From: Microthrixaceae bacterium
Lineage (GTDB): Bacteria > Actinomycetota > Acidimicrobiia > Acidimicrobiales > Microtrichaceae
Length of the DNA stretch: 32,276 nt
Direction: 5' to 3'
Assembly (NCBI GenBank): GCA_020845705.1
Contig: JADLFH010000076.1
Coordinates: 1 to 32,276 of the forward strand
Part shown: in pieces, positions 6,564 to 14,853 of the stretch
How the letters are laid out: every line of letters begins with the position of its first letter
How positions within the stretch are numbered: position 1 is the first letter of the stretch
Program-made: the position numbers and the translations under genes
The notes under the pieces: model-generated
Seen by the model: the letters and a program-made list of their open reading frames with translations, nothing else
Told to the model about the DNA's origin: nothing
Databases searched by the model: none

Positions 6564-7289
6564 ATGACACCTGAGGCGACCGCAGCCGCCGTCGCGGCAC
6601 CCATCGGCGAATACGGCACCAAGTTCATGCTTGACAGCTCGTTCTACGAGGGGCTCGACAAATGGGGCTATGGCGGCTTCGACTTCTACTTCGCCGGCCG
6701 GGGCGGCGTCCTGGGCGACGGCCCCGCCGACGCCACCATCGCCGCGTTCGGATTCATGCACCCCGATCTCGTGCGCGACATGTGGGACGCGGGCCGTGCG
6801 GTCGCCCCCGTGCACGAGACGGTCACCCGCTTCACGGACAGGTGCGCCGAGTGGGGTCGCCGCCACTTCGGGGAATCCACCGGCCTGCCGCGGTTGGCCG
6901 CCCTGGCCGAACGCGTCGTCGAATCCGCCGACGCCACAGCGGCGCCGCTCTTCGCCGGCTGGCGCGCCGTTCCCCGACCAGCCGACGCGGCGGGGGCCAC
7001 AGCGCTGCTGCTCAACTGCCTTCGGGAGCACCGCGGTGGGATGCACCTGATAGCGGTCCGCTCGGTGGGTCTCACCGCGCTCGAGGCCGTGCTGGCCAAC
7101 GGCGGAGAGGGCGTCGCCCGGTTCTTCGGACACCAGCCTCCCTTCCCCGAGGCAGCGCCGGCGGAGAAGACACTGGAGGCCGAAGCCATCACGAACCAGC
7201 TCGCGGCGCAGGCCTACGAGATCCTCGACGAGGGTGAACGCCTCGAGTTCGTCGATCTGGTCAGCTCGGTTCGCACCGCGATCGGCTGA
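6564..7289 (+). CDS. SCO6745-family protein
   Basis: 241 residues, all-alpha, matching the pattern of the actinobacterial SCO6745 family: an early FYFAGRGGVLGD block, FGFMHPDLVRDMWDAGRAVAP, HRGGMHLIAVRSVGLTALEAVLANGG in the middle, and a C-terminal amphipathic helix. No signal peptide or membrane segment is present, so it is cytoplasmic. The family has no settled activity. It sits 20 bp after the thiolase gene but shows its own TANNNT box. A 49-bp hairpin repeat follows its stop. Confidence 0.65.
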   Translation: MTPEATAAAVAAPIGEYGTKFMLDSSFYEGLDKWGYGGFDFYFAGRGGVLGDGPADATIAAFGFMHPDLVRDMWDAGRAVAPVHETVTRFTDRCAEWGRRHFGESTGLPRLAALAERVVESADATAAPLFAGWRAVPRPADAAGATALLLNCLREHRGGMHLIAVRSVGLTALEAVLANGGEGVARFFGHQPPFPEAAPAEKTLEAEAITNQLAAQAYEILDEGERLEFVDLVSSVRTAIG

Positions 7290-7309
7290 CCGGCGGGCCC
7301 CGCCCCCTC

Positions 7310-7358
7310 GAACATGCGTAGGAATCCGTCGGTGAGCGACGAGAACGTACGCAAGTTC
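7310..7358. repeat. 49-bp hairpin repeat, copy 1
   Basis: Arms GAACATGCGT and ACGCAAGTTC (one mismatch) flank a 29-nt interior that itself contains CCGTCG-GTGAG-CGACG-like pairing. C/G-rich tracts outside the arms (7301-7307 and 7359-7370) can extend the stem. A second copy at 31591-31639 has the same arm and interior lengths. This one lies between the SCO6745-family gene and the first glycosyltransferase, so it could terminate the former or regulate the latter. Confidence 0.65.
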
Positions 7359-7385
7359 GGGGGTGGGGCGTTCCCTGGTGAGGCA

Positions 7386-7391
7386 TAGGAT
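7386..7391 (+). promoter_or_regulatory. -10 box of the glycosyltransferase operon (leaderless)
   Basis: TAGGAT fits TANNNT and ends 9 nt before the ATG at 7401. The C-rich gap has no ribosome-binding site. Confidence 0.45.
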
Positions 7392-7400
7392 CCCCCAGCC

Positions 7401-8804
7401 ATGCCCTTTCAGCGACTCAGAGCGTGGCTGCGTAGCTCCGACGCCCCCCTACCGCGACGAGTGCGCTCGGTCCGCCAGGAGCTGGCCCGTGTATCGGCAC
7501 GCCGCCGGCACGGGTCGGTGATCGCATCGATGGAGGCCACCGTTGCATCGGTTCCGAGGCTTCCACCCCGGAAGGCGACACGCTCGACGGCTGCTCCCCG
7601 GCGCATCGTCGCTCTGAGCACCTATGCGCTGCACCCCGCGAACGCGGGAGGCCCACTGCGGGGGCTTCACCTCGCTACCGCCCTCGCCCGCGAGGCGGAC
7701 CTCGTCGTAGAGGTGATCAGCACCACGGTGCATCCCGACCTCGCCGGCCGCCGTCGTCTCGGCGACCGGCTCCATGAGACCACTGTGGCTTGCTCCGACG
7801 AACACCTGGAGCGAGTGACCGCGCTGCGCCTTCCATCGGGCCCCGTGTCGATCACCGACATCGGTGTGGCGCTCATGTGGTCGGGCCTGCCCGAGCTGGT
7901 CGACGTTTTGGGCGAGAGCCTCGAGCGATCCACCGCGGCGATCCTCGTCCAGCCCTACCTTGGGCCGGCCGCGCTGCACCTCGCGGCGGGAATGCCTCTG
8001 GTGGCCGACGAGCACAACGACGAATGGTGTCTCAAGTCCGAGCTGCTCCCTTGCTCCGACGGGGGGCGTTGGCTGGTGGAACAGGTCGATCGGATCGAGC
8101 GTGACGCGGTCGAGCACTCGTCACTTCTCACCGTGGCGACCGATGCCGACTTGGAGTCGCTCGGTCAGCGGTACCACCTCCCCGAACACCGTGACGTGGT
8201 TCCCAACGGCGTCGACACCACCGCCATCGCCTTCGTGACCGGCGAGCTCCGGGCGCGGAACCGCAAGGGATTGATCGAGGAGCTGGATCTGCCCGACGGT
8301 CCCCTCGCCCTCTTCGTCGGATCCGCTCACGGCCCCAACATCGACGCCGGACGTCGCATCGCAGCGCAGGCCACAGACTCACCGGAGGTCACCTTCCTTC
8401 TGGCGGGAGGACACAGCTCCGTGTTGGGGCTGAGACGACTTCCACCGAATGTGGTGGCCCTCGGTGCGGTGGACAACGACCTCCACGAGCGCCTACTCGC
8501 CGGCTGTGACGTGGCCTTGAACCCGATGGAGACGGGGAGCGGATCGAACCTCAAGCTGCTCAGCTACCTCGCGGCGGGCCTGCCTGTGGTCTCAACCGAG
8601 CTCGGCGCGCGAGGTGTCGACGCCTCAGGGGCCGGCATCAGGATCTGTCGGATCGACGAGATGGCCGGCTCCGTGGAGACGATGCTCGAAGAGGCCGGCT
8701 CGCACCGCGCCACTGCCGGTCGGGACCACGTAGTGGCCCACCACGACTGGACGGCCATCGGCCGGCACTTCGTGGAGCTCTGCCGCGAGACTGTGCTGTC
8801 ATGA
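7401..8804 (+). CDS. Glycosyltransferase, GT4-like
   Basis: 467 residues. A basic N-terminal extension of about 65 residues precedes a GT-B fold. The acceptor domain begins IVALSTYALHPANAGGPLRGLH (a strand, then the Gly-rich loop), and the donor domain contains VVPNGVDTTAI, LALFVGSAHGPNIDAGRRI and NPMETGSGSNLKLLSYLAAGLPVVSTELGARGV. The last block holds the sugar-nucleotide-binding region, although the usual E-x7-E pair is partly changed (SNLKLLSYLA). Donor and acceptor sugars cannot be told. It overlaps the next glycosyltransferase by ATGA, so the three genes form one unit, probably for a surface glycan or glycolipid. Confidence 0.8.
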   Translation: MPFQRLRAWLRSSDAPLPRRVRSVRQELARVSARRRHGSVIASMEATVASVPRLPPRKATRSTAAPRRIVALSTYALHPANAGGPLRGLHLATALAREADLVVEVISTTVHPDLAGRRRLGDRLHETTVACSDEHLERVTALRLPSGPVSITDIGVALMWSGLPELVDVLGESLERSTAAILVQPYLGPAALHLAAGMPLVADEHNDEWCLKSELLPCSDGGRWLVEQVDRIERDAVEHSSLLTVATDADLESLGQRYHLPEHRDVVPNGVDTTAIAFVTGELRARNRKGLIEELDLPDGPLALFVGSAHGPNIDAGRRIAAQATDSPEVTFLLAGGHSSVLGLRRLPPNVVALGAVDNDLHERLLAGCDVALNPMETGSGSNLKLLSYLAAGLPVVSTELGARGVDASGAGIRICRIDEMAGSVETMLEEAGSHRATAGRDHVVAHHDWTAIGRHFVELCRETVLS

Positions 8805-10117
8805 CCCGGCCAGGCGCCGTGCCGTCCCTCTCGAAGCCCCGTCACGTCTTCGTCGAGGTGACCAACACTCTCGCTGTCGACTACATAACAGGCTTCCAGC
8901 GGCTGACCCGGGAGCTTCTCACGAGGCTCCCCGGCCGTGACGACGCCGCAGCGGTGCGTTTCGTGCCTGTGGTGTGGTGTGGTGTTTGTGACGCGTTCCG
9001 ACACCTCAGCGAGTCCGAGGCGAGGCGCCTCGCCTCTTTCAGTCCACCCCCGCCCGCGCCGACACCGCTCGCACGCCTCGAAAAGGCCCTCCCGCGACCA
9101 CTTGCGCGGGCGATGGGAGCCGTGTTGAGAACCCGCGCAGGGAAATCCGCTCGTGCGGCGCTCGCCCGCACCTGGCGTCGCCGGCGCCATCCCGCATCAC
9201 ATGACCAACTCCGGATCGAACGCTGGCCCGACGACTCGTGGTTCCTCGACCTCGAGGCCGCCTGGCACGACGTGCCGCACCGCTCGGTCCTGCTGCCGAG
9301 GCTGCGCAACGAGGGAGTACGGCCGGCGACCCTGGTGGCCGACGTGATCCCCACCCAGTTTCCCCAGTGGTTCGACGACGCCCAGATACGCCTCTTCACC
9401 ACCTTCATCGAAGCCCACCTGGCTCATTCGGAGCGCTTCGTGTGCATCTCGCGCTGCTCCGAACGCGATGTCAACGAGCTGGCCGACCGCCTCGGGCTGC
9501 CCACACCGCTCGACACCGCCGTCATCACGATGGGAGCCAACTTCCAACCCTCCACAGAGGATCTGCCCCGTCCGCCACAGGCACCGCCAGGGCGGTATCT
9601 GCTCAACGTGGGCACGGTGGAGCCACGCAAGAACCACGACCAGTTGATCCGCGCCTTCGACCGACTGGCCGGGACGTATCCCGATCTGTCGGTCTGCTTC
9701 GTCGGCAAGGCCGGGTGGCTCACAGACGACCTCCAGGGACGACTGCGGAACCATCCAATGGCAGGGGGTCGGTTCCGCTGGCTCGAAGACGTGGACGACC
9801 TCCTCCTCGACGCGCTCTACCGTCATGCGTTCCTGGCGGTGCAGCCCGCCTACTACGAGGGCTACGGGACCCCCGTCATCGAGGCCCTCGCGAACGGCGT
9901 TCCCACCCTGGCGTCCACCCGCGGCGCTTTGCCTGAGGCCGGTGGCGGCTTCGCCGAGTACTTCGACCCCGACGACCTCGATGCGCTCGTATCGCTGATC
10001 GTTGGGCACCTCGACGATCCCGACCACCACAACGCGGCGCTCGCCGCTCTGGTCGACTATCGCCCTCCCACCTGGGAACAGGGCGCGGCCGGCCTGATCG
10101 ACGCCTTCTCGAACTGA
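8801..10117 (+). CDS. Glycosyltransferase, GT4 family
   Basis: 438 residues. The N-terminus HVFVEVTNTLAVDYITGFQR is shared with the next gene product. The donor domain shows LLNVGTVEPRKNHDQLIRAF and later YYEGYGTPVIEALANGVPTLAS, the E-x7-E block that binds the nucleotide sugar. There is no membrane segment; it is expected to work at the cytoplasmic face. The start overlaps the previous stop as ATGA. Compared with its downstream neighbour it is a clear paralogue along its full length, so the pair arose by tandem duplication. The sugar specificity is not readable. Confidence 0.85.
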   Translation: MTRPGAVPSLSKPRHVFVEVTNTLAVDYITGFQRLTRELLTRLPGRDDAAAVRFVPVVWCGVCDAFRHLSESEARRLASFSPPPPAPTPLARLEKALPRPLARAMGAVLRTRAGKSARAALARTWRRRRHPASHDQLRIERWPDDSWFLDLEAAWHDVPHRSVLLPRLRNEGVRPATLVADVIPTQFPQWFDDAQIRLFTTFIEAHLAHSERFVCISRCSERDVNELADRLGLPTPLDTAVITMGANFQPSTEDLPRPPQAPPGRYLLNVGTVEPRKNHDQLIRAFDRLAGTYPDLSVCFVGKAGWLTDDLQGRLRNHPMAGGRFRWLEDVDDLLLDALYRHAFLAVQPAYYEGYGTPVIEALANGVPTLASTRGALPEAGGGFAEYFDPDDLDALVSLIVGHLDDPDHHNAALAALVDYRPPTWEQGAAGLIDAFSN

Positions 10118-10146
10118 GCGTCGGCGGGATGTGGGAAGGTGCAGGG

Positions 10147-11418
10147 GTGCAGGAACCGCTCACGGTGTTCGTCGAGGTCACCAACACACTCGCGGCTCCG
10201 TACACCAGCGGGCTTCAGCGGATGACCAAGCGACTGGTCGCCGCCCTTGCAGACCCCGAGCTCAACGACGGGCGTCTCGATGTCGTGGCTCTTCGTTGGT
10301 GCAGACGCCACCGCACCTTCCGCCGGCTGACCGACGAGGAACATCATCAGCTGACCGCGGCCGACGACGGGGCCCCTGAGACGGTGGGCCGCGTCGGCGG
10401 AATCGGCGCTCCGCTGCGGCGGTCGCTGCGGCGAGTGGCCGCCCTGGCGTTGTTGGGGCGGGCGCGAGGGGCGATCCGCTCCCGGCGGCTTCCTCAGGCT
10501 CATCCCGATCTCGAAATCGACTCGTGGCCGAGCGGAGCGGTGTTCCTAGACGTCGAGGCCGCGTGGCACAACCCGCGGGCCCGCGCCGAGCTGTTGCCGG
10601 AGCTGGCCGCAGCAGGGGTGAGGACGGCTGTGGTGGTCGCCGACGTGTTGCCCGAGACGAACCCCGAGTGGTTCGAGACGGCTCCGGCAGCTCTGTTCCG
10701 CGCACACCTGGGCGCGCACCTCCGTCAGAGCACGCTCTTCCTGTGCATCTCCTCCGCGACCGAGACGGCGCTTCGTGAAGTTGCCGCGCGTGTCGGGGTG
10801 CATCGCGAGCTGAACTGCTCGGTGGTCACCCCGGGTGCCGACCTAGCGTCGTCGGGGAACGCGGAACTGCCCCCCATGCTCGAAGGTCGACGCATTGTGC
10901 TGTCGGTCGGCACCATCGAACCGCGCAAGGGCCACCGCAGCATGCTCGACGCATTTGACCTCGTGTCGGACGAGGAGCCCGACCTGGCGCTGGTGATCGT
11001 CGGGCGGGCCGGCTGGCACGCCGACGAGGTGGTCCGTCGCATCGTCGAGCACCCCAGAGCCGGCCATCAGGTGTTCTGGCTCGGCCAGGTGGACGACGCA
11101 CTGCTGAGCACGCTCTACCGCCGCGCGTTCGTGGCGGTGGCACCGTCGCTCAGCGAAGGTTTCGGGATTCCGGTCGTGGAGGCACTCGCCGCGGGGGTCC
11201 CGGTGCTGGCCTCCCGGGCGGGCGCGTTGACCGAAGCCGGCGGAGAGCTCGCGGAGTACTTCGAACCAGGTGATGCCGAGGAGCTGGCCGAGTTGCTCCG
11301 CCGCCACGCGGGCAACGACTGGTGGCACGAATCGCGGCGCCGCATCGTTGCCGGGTACAAGCCGCCCACCTGGGGCGACATGGCCCGGCAGGTGGTGGCA
11401 GCGCTCAACCCGTCCTAG
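10147..11418 (+). CDS. Glycosyltransferase, GT4 family (paralogue of the preceding gene)
   Basis: 423 residues from GTG 10147; ATG 10129 is an alternative, but GGGAAGG lies 7 nt before the GTG and would fall inside the gene for the other start. The protein opens with TVFVEVTNTLAAPYTSGLQR and carries VLSVGTIEPRKGHRSMLDAF and LSEGFGIPVVEALAAGVPVLAS, matching the previous product block for block. Tandem paralogues in a glycan cluster often add consecutive or alternating sugars; that is inference here. It converges on the UbiB-like gene with a 14-bp overlap of the coding ends. Confidence 0.85.
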   Translation: MQEPLTVFVEVTNTLAAPYTSGLQRMTKRLVAALADPELNDGRLDVVALRWCRRHRTFRRLTDEEHHQLTAADDGAPETVGRVGGIGAPLRRSLRRVAALALLGRARGAIRSRRLPQAHPDLEIDSWPSGAVFLDVEAAWHNPRARAELLPELAAAGVRTAVVVADVLPETNPEWFETAPAALFRAHLGAHLRQSTLFLCISSATETALREVAARVGVHRELNCSVVTPGADLASSGNAELPPMLEGRRIVLSVGTIEPRKGHRSMLDAFDLVSDEEPDLALVIVGRAGWHADEVVRRIVEHPRAGHQVFWLGQVDDALLSTLYRRAFVAVAPSLSEGFGIPVVEALAAGVPVLASRAGALTEAGGELAEYFEPGDAEELAELLRRHAGNDWWHESRRRIVAGYKPPTWGDMARQVVAALNPS

Positions 11419-12913
11419 AAGTCGAAGCATCCTCCTCGGCCGACAGAGCCGTTCGGAAGAACTCCTCGTCCTCGAAGAGTGCCTGGTCGGCCATGTACAT
11501 CTTGCCGTAACGCTCGAAGTACATCAGCGCCTTGCTCAACAGGAACATGCCCCGCTCGAAGTCGGAATCGACGATCCCCTCGTCCTCGGCCAGAAGCCTC
11601 AACTTCCGCTGCTCCCGCCACCGCTTCAGCACTCCCCTCAGCGTCATCTTCTCGGCTTCGAGACCGCGGGTCTCCGCCACGAGCCGCTGGGGGGCGTTCA
11701 GGATGTCGACCAGTGACACCTGGCCGAAGGGCTGGGTGAGCAGCGGCTGCATCATCATCCGCATGAACTGGGTGAGCTCATCGTCGGTCATACCCAGCTC
11801 CGCGATGAGCGGCCCGTAGATCTTCGACGCCATCGCCGCGATGTCGTCCCAGGCTGCCTCATCGCCCAGGCCGGCTTCGACCGACTTCCGGAAGAACGTG
11901 TGGGAGTCCTCGTCGAGCCGTCCGATGATGCCCCAGTCGATGACGCCGAGCCGCCCGTCGTGCAGAAGCAACAGGTTGCCGGCGTGCACGTCGCCGTGGA
12001 AGAACCCCCAGCGAATCGTCGTGAGCAGGAAACCCTTCACGGTCTGTGTGACCACGGGGGAGGGATCGAACCCGTAGGCCTCTATCCGGGCGAGGTCGTC
12101 CACGGCAATGCCGTCGAAGAACTCCATCGTCAGCACCCTGGCACCGGAGAGCTCCGCGTAGGTCTGGGGCACGACCACAAGGGGCAGATCGACGATCTGG
12201 AGTAGTTCCGCCATGTGTTCGATGGCGCGTCGTTCGTTGCGCAGGTCGAGCTCCTCGCCGAGCTGCATCCGGAACCCGTCGAGCATCTGGAGGAGTTGGC
12301 CGGCGAAGAACTCCCCGGTGGTACGGGCGACGATCTGCAACAGCGGCTCGAACAGGTCCATGTCGATGGACACGCTGTGCTCGATGCCGGGACGCAGCAC
12401 CTTGACCGCCACTTCGCTGCCGTCCTGAAGGATGGCCTTGTGGACGACCGCGATGGAGGCTCGACCGATCGGTTCCCGTTCGAAGGAGGCGAAGGCCTCC
12501 TCCAGTGGCATCCCCAGCTCCGACTCGACGATGTGGCGAACGTCGTCGAATGGCACCGCCGGCCCGGTATCGAGGCAACCTCGGAACTCGGCCGCGATGT
12601 CGTCGCCGAAGATGCCGGGCGAAGACGCCACTAGCTGGCCGAACTTCATGAAGGTCGTGCCCAACTCCTCGAAGGTCAACCGCAACGGTCGGGCGAATGC
12701 ATCGGGCCGCATCGTCCTGACGGCCGCGCGGCCGCCCTGGCGGGCAGTGCGGAGCGCGAACGGCCCGAAGTGCTTCGTCGTGACCCAAGCGATCTGCGCG
12801 GCGCGGCGCAGGATGTCCTCGCGTTTGGCGGGGGCGAGATAGCGCGGGAACACCCGCAGGCCCGTGACTGTGTGGCGGTTGGTCGATCCCACATCCAGAG
12901 TGTCCCGCGCCAA
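11405..12913 (-). CDS. ABC1/UbiB/AarF-family atypical kinase
   Basis: 502 residues from TTG 12913; GTG 12892 and other internal starts are possible because no ribosome site is clear. Family blocks in order: TFMKFGQLVASSPGIFGDDIAAEF (the KxGQ region), GRASIAVVHKAILQDGSEVAVKVLRPG (Ala-rich loop and catalytic Lys), and HGDVHAGNLLLLHDGRLGVIDWG (catalytic loop and metal-binding Asp). The atypical kinase fold is thus complete. Family members support ubiquinone or other isoprenoid-lipid synthesis, mostly as ATPases. The C-terminal 150 residues are helical and probably membrane-associated. There is no quinone gene nearby. It is divergent to the DUF3039 gene with 35 bp between starts. Confidence 0.85.
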   Translation of the reverse strand: MARDTLDVGSTNRHTVTGLRVFPRYLAPAKREDILRRAAQIAWVTTKHFGPFALRTARQGGRAAVRTMRPDAFARPLRLTFEELGTTFMKFGQLVASSPGIFGDDIAAEFRGCLDTGPAVPFDDVRHIVESELGMPLEEAFASFEREPIGRASIAVVHKAILQDGSEVAVKVLRPGIEHSVSIDMDLFEPLLQIVARTTGEFFAGQLLQMLDGFRMQLGEELDLRNERRAIEHMAELLQIVDLPLVVVPQTYAELSGARVLTMEFFDGIAVDDLARIEAYGFDPSPVVTQTVKGFLLTTIRWGFFHGDVHAGNLLLLHDGRLGVIDWGIIGRLDEDSHTFFRKSVEAGLGDEAAWDDIAAMASKIYGPLIAELGMTDDELTQFMRMMMQPLLTQPFGQVSLVDILNAPQRLVAETRGLEAEKMTLRGVLKRWREQRKLRLLAEDEGIVDSDFERGMFLLSKALMYFERYGKMYMADQALFEDEEFFRTALSAEEDASTSRTG

Positions 12914-12948
12914 GGCCGTCCGGCACCAAGCCGCGGCGCGAGACTGGC

Positions 12949-13245
12949 GTGGTGACGACTCCCCTTCAGCCCTCGACCCTCACCGTCGAACGCCTCGACA
13001 CCGACGAGCGCCACGAGACCGAGGACGGTCCGATGGCCCACATCGTCAAGACCCAACCGGGGGAGGACGCAGCCGCAAAGGTGCTCGAGGCGCGGATCGA
13101 AGGGACGCCGCTGGAGGCACTCTGCGGCCATGTCTGGGTGCCTTCGCGCGATCCGAAGCAGCTTCCGGTGTGCCAGCGCTGCCGCGACGTCTACGACACG
13201 TATCGCCTCTTCAACGACGGCCTGGGCGACAACCCCCGGGAGTAG
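12949..13245 (+). CDS. DUF3039 family protein
   Basis: 98 residues. The C-terminal half has LCGHVWVPSRDPKQLPVCQRCRDVYD, the DUF3039 signature; three cysteines plus a histidine could bind zinc. The N-terminal half is acidic and charged. The family is typical of actinobacteria and has no assigned function. The GTG at 12949 (or the adjacent GTG at 12952) is the plausible start; no Shine-Dalgarno sequence is seen. It precedes the NTF2-like gene by 52 bp on the same strand. Confidence 0.7.
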   Translation: MVTTPLQPSTLTVERLDTDERHETEDGPMAHIVKTQPGEDAAAKVLEARIEGTPLEALCGHVWVPSRDPKQLPVCQRCRDVYDTYRLFNDGLGDNPRE

Positions 13246-13297
13246 CGCAGGACGATCGAGGTGGAGGAGCGACCCAGGATGTGTGAGGCTTCGGCCC

Positions 13298-13726
13298 ATG
13301 CCTGAGCTGCCCGACGACTTCGAACCGCATCCGGCCCGCGACGCTGCACTCGCGTCAATGCACGCCGTCGAGGCAAAGGACCGCGAGACCTGGCTCTCGC
13401 TCTTCGCCCCCGACGCGAAGATCGAAGATCCGATCGGCCCGTCGATCTTCGATCCCGAAGGCAAGGGGCACGAAGGGACCGAGGCGATCACGGCGTTCTA
13501 CGACAACGTGATAGGTCCGAACGAGTCGGTGCGCTTCCGCATCGAGCGCTCGCATGCCGGTGGCACACACGAGGTCGCGAACGTCGGCACCATCACGACG
13601 ACGCTGCCAGAAGGTGCAGGGGTCGTGCATACCGATCTGGTCATCTGCTACCGCGTCAACGACGACGGAAAGGTCGTCTCGCTGCGAGCTTTTTGGGAGA
13701 TGGACAAGGTCCGGTTCGACGCCTGA
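13298..13726 (+). CDS. NTF2/SnoaL-like protein, ketosteroid-isomerase fold
   Basis: 142 residues with the cone-shaped NTF2-like pattern: an N-terminal helix (AALASMHAVEAKDRETWLSLFAPDAKIEDPIGP), a central Phe-Tyr-x-x-Val segment (AFYDNVIGPNE) and C-terminal strands ending SLRAFWEMDKVRF. The EDP motif after the first strand is common in polyketide cyclases and ketosteroid isomerase relatives, where acidic residues act in proton transfer. Given the steroid genes in the window a steroid substrate is possible, but the gene has no copy of the operator. It ends 2 bp from the convergent S1 gene, within a palindrome (13722-13733). Confidence 0.7.
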   Translation: MPELPDDFEPHPARDAALASMHAVEAKDRETWLSLFAPDAKIEDPIGPSIFDPEGKGHEGTEAITAFYDNVIGPNESVRFRIERSHAGGTHEVANVGTITTTLPEGAGVVHTDLVICYRVNDDGKVVSLRAFWEMDKVRFDA

Positions 13727-13733
13727 GCTCAGG
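13722..13733. repeat. Palindrome over two convergent stop codons
   Basis: CCTGAGCTCAGG is a perfect 12-bp palindrome. It holds the TGA of the NTF2-like gene and, on the other strand, the stop of the S1 gene. It may reflect a minimal shared end rather than a working terminator. Confidence 0.4.
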
Positions 13734-14808
13734 AGAGCAACGCCTGGCGGATGCTGAGCCCCATACGGCGCCGATCACGATCCAAGTCGATCACCTTGAC
13801 CCACACCTGGTCGCCGGGCGCCACGACCCGATCCGGACGCAGGCCCTGCATCTCGGACAGCTCGCTCACATGGATCAGCCCCTCGGCGGTGCCTCCCAGC
13901 AGGCGGGCGAACGCCCCGTACTCCACGACCCGCGTGACCTCGGCCTCGGCCACCATGCCTACCTCGACATCCGCGAGAGGGTCCGCCATGAGCTGTCGGA
14001 TCGACAGCGACACGCGGCGCTTCCCTTTGTGGACTTCGGTGACGATGGCCTCCACGTGTTGACCGATCGACACGACATCGCCGACGGCCCCAACGCGTCC
14101 CCATACGAGCTCGCTTCGATGCACAAGGCCCCGAACCCCGCCACCCAGGTCAACCTGGGCTCCGAAGTCCCGAATCCCCACCACGATCCCACTCACCCGT
14201 CGACCAACGTCGAGCGCACCCAGCACCGCACGCTGTTCCTCGCGTCGTTGACGACGCAGCACGTCGCGACGGCTCACTACAACCCGATCCGCGTCCTCGT
14301 CGAGGTCGATCACCGAAACCTGGACCTCGACACCCACCAGCTCGCCGAGATCCACCGGTTGTTCGTCGGCCAACGATGCGGGCATGAAGGCCCGCAAGCC
14401 CGACACATCCAAGACGGCCCCGCCTTTGACGACCCTCCTGACGACTCCGCTGACCGCCTCATGCGCTGCGCGGGCCTCGGCCAGGCGATCCCACGCATGC
14501 ACCTTCGCCGCCCAAGCGGCCGAGAGCCACACGCGTTTGGGGTCCTCGCGTGCCAGCATCGCCGCGTCGAGGTGCTGGCCGACCGAAGGCTGGGTCCGGT
14601 CACGGAAGTCCGAGGCCGGAATGGCACCGAGCCGCCCATCCGCCAGCTTCACCTCGATTCGATCGGGGTGTATCGCCGTGACCGTGACATCGACCATGCG
14701 AGGTCGGTGAACCTCGCGGGGAGCCGCCGATGGTGGCGCGTGTGCCGCGTCTCCTACCGCCGGGTGGTGGGCGTCGTCGGCTGGGGCAGGCTGGTGCGCG
14801 GCATCCAC
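13729..14808 (-). CDS. Protein with four S1 RNA-binding domains
   Basis: 359 residues. A low-complexity Ala/Pro/His N-terminus of about 35 residues is followed by four S1-type OB folds. The first is degenerate (VDVTVTAIHPDRIEVKLADG). The third (SGIVVGIRDFGAQVDLGGGVRGLVHRSEL) and fourth (AEVTRVVEYGAFARLLGGTAEGLIHVSELSEM) are canonical, each ending VSLSIRQL or MGLSIRQA. It resembles ribosomal protein S1 but is shorter and out of the usual S1 context, so I read it as an S1 paralogue that binds RNA. The GTG at 14808 is the first start; the ATG just before VDVTVTAIHPD is possible if the tail is not translated. It lies downstream of the SDR gene on the same strand, with a hairpin between. Confidence 0.75.
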   Translation of the reverse strand: MDAAHQPAPADDAHHPAVGDAAHAPPSAAPREVHRPRMVDVTVTAIHPDRIEVKLADGRLGAIPASDFRDRTQPSVGQHLDAAMLAREDPKRVWLSAAWAAKVHAWDRLAEARAAHEAVSGVVRRVVKGGAVLDVSGLRAFMPASLADEQPVDLGELVGVEVQVSVIDLDEDADRVVVSRRDVLRRQRREEQRAVLGALDVGRRVSGIVVGIRDFGAQVDLGGGVRGLVHRSELVWGRVGAVGDVVSIGQHVEAIVTEVHKGKRRVSLSIRQLMADPLADVEVGMVAEAEVTRVVEYGAFARLLGGTAEGLIHVSELSEMQGLRPDRVVAPGDQVWVKVIDLDRDRRRMGLSIRQALLS

Positions 14809-14821
14809 CCTCGCATCATGC

Positions 14822-14842
14822 CGCGCGATCCGGAATCGCGCG
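14822..14842. terminator. Hairpin between the SDR and S1 genes
   Basis: CGCGCGAT-CCGGA-ATCGCGCG has perfect 8-bp arms and a 5-nt loop. It lies 12 bp after the SDR stop in the direction of transcription and just before the S1 start. There is no T-run. It could end the SDR message and so separate it from the S1 gene. Confidence 0.45.
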
Positions 14843-14853
14843 CCGGGAATCCC

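Noticed and set aside
7308..7322. CGAACATGCGT as a possible LexA (SOS) box
   Set aside because: The actinobacterial SOS box needs GAAC-N4-GTTC. Here the second half is GTAG, so the site fits the hairpin repeat instead.
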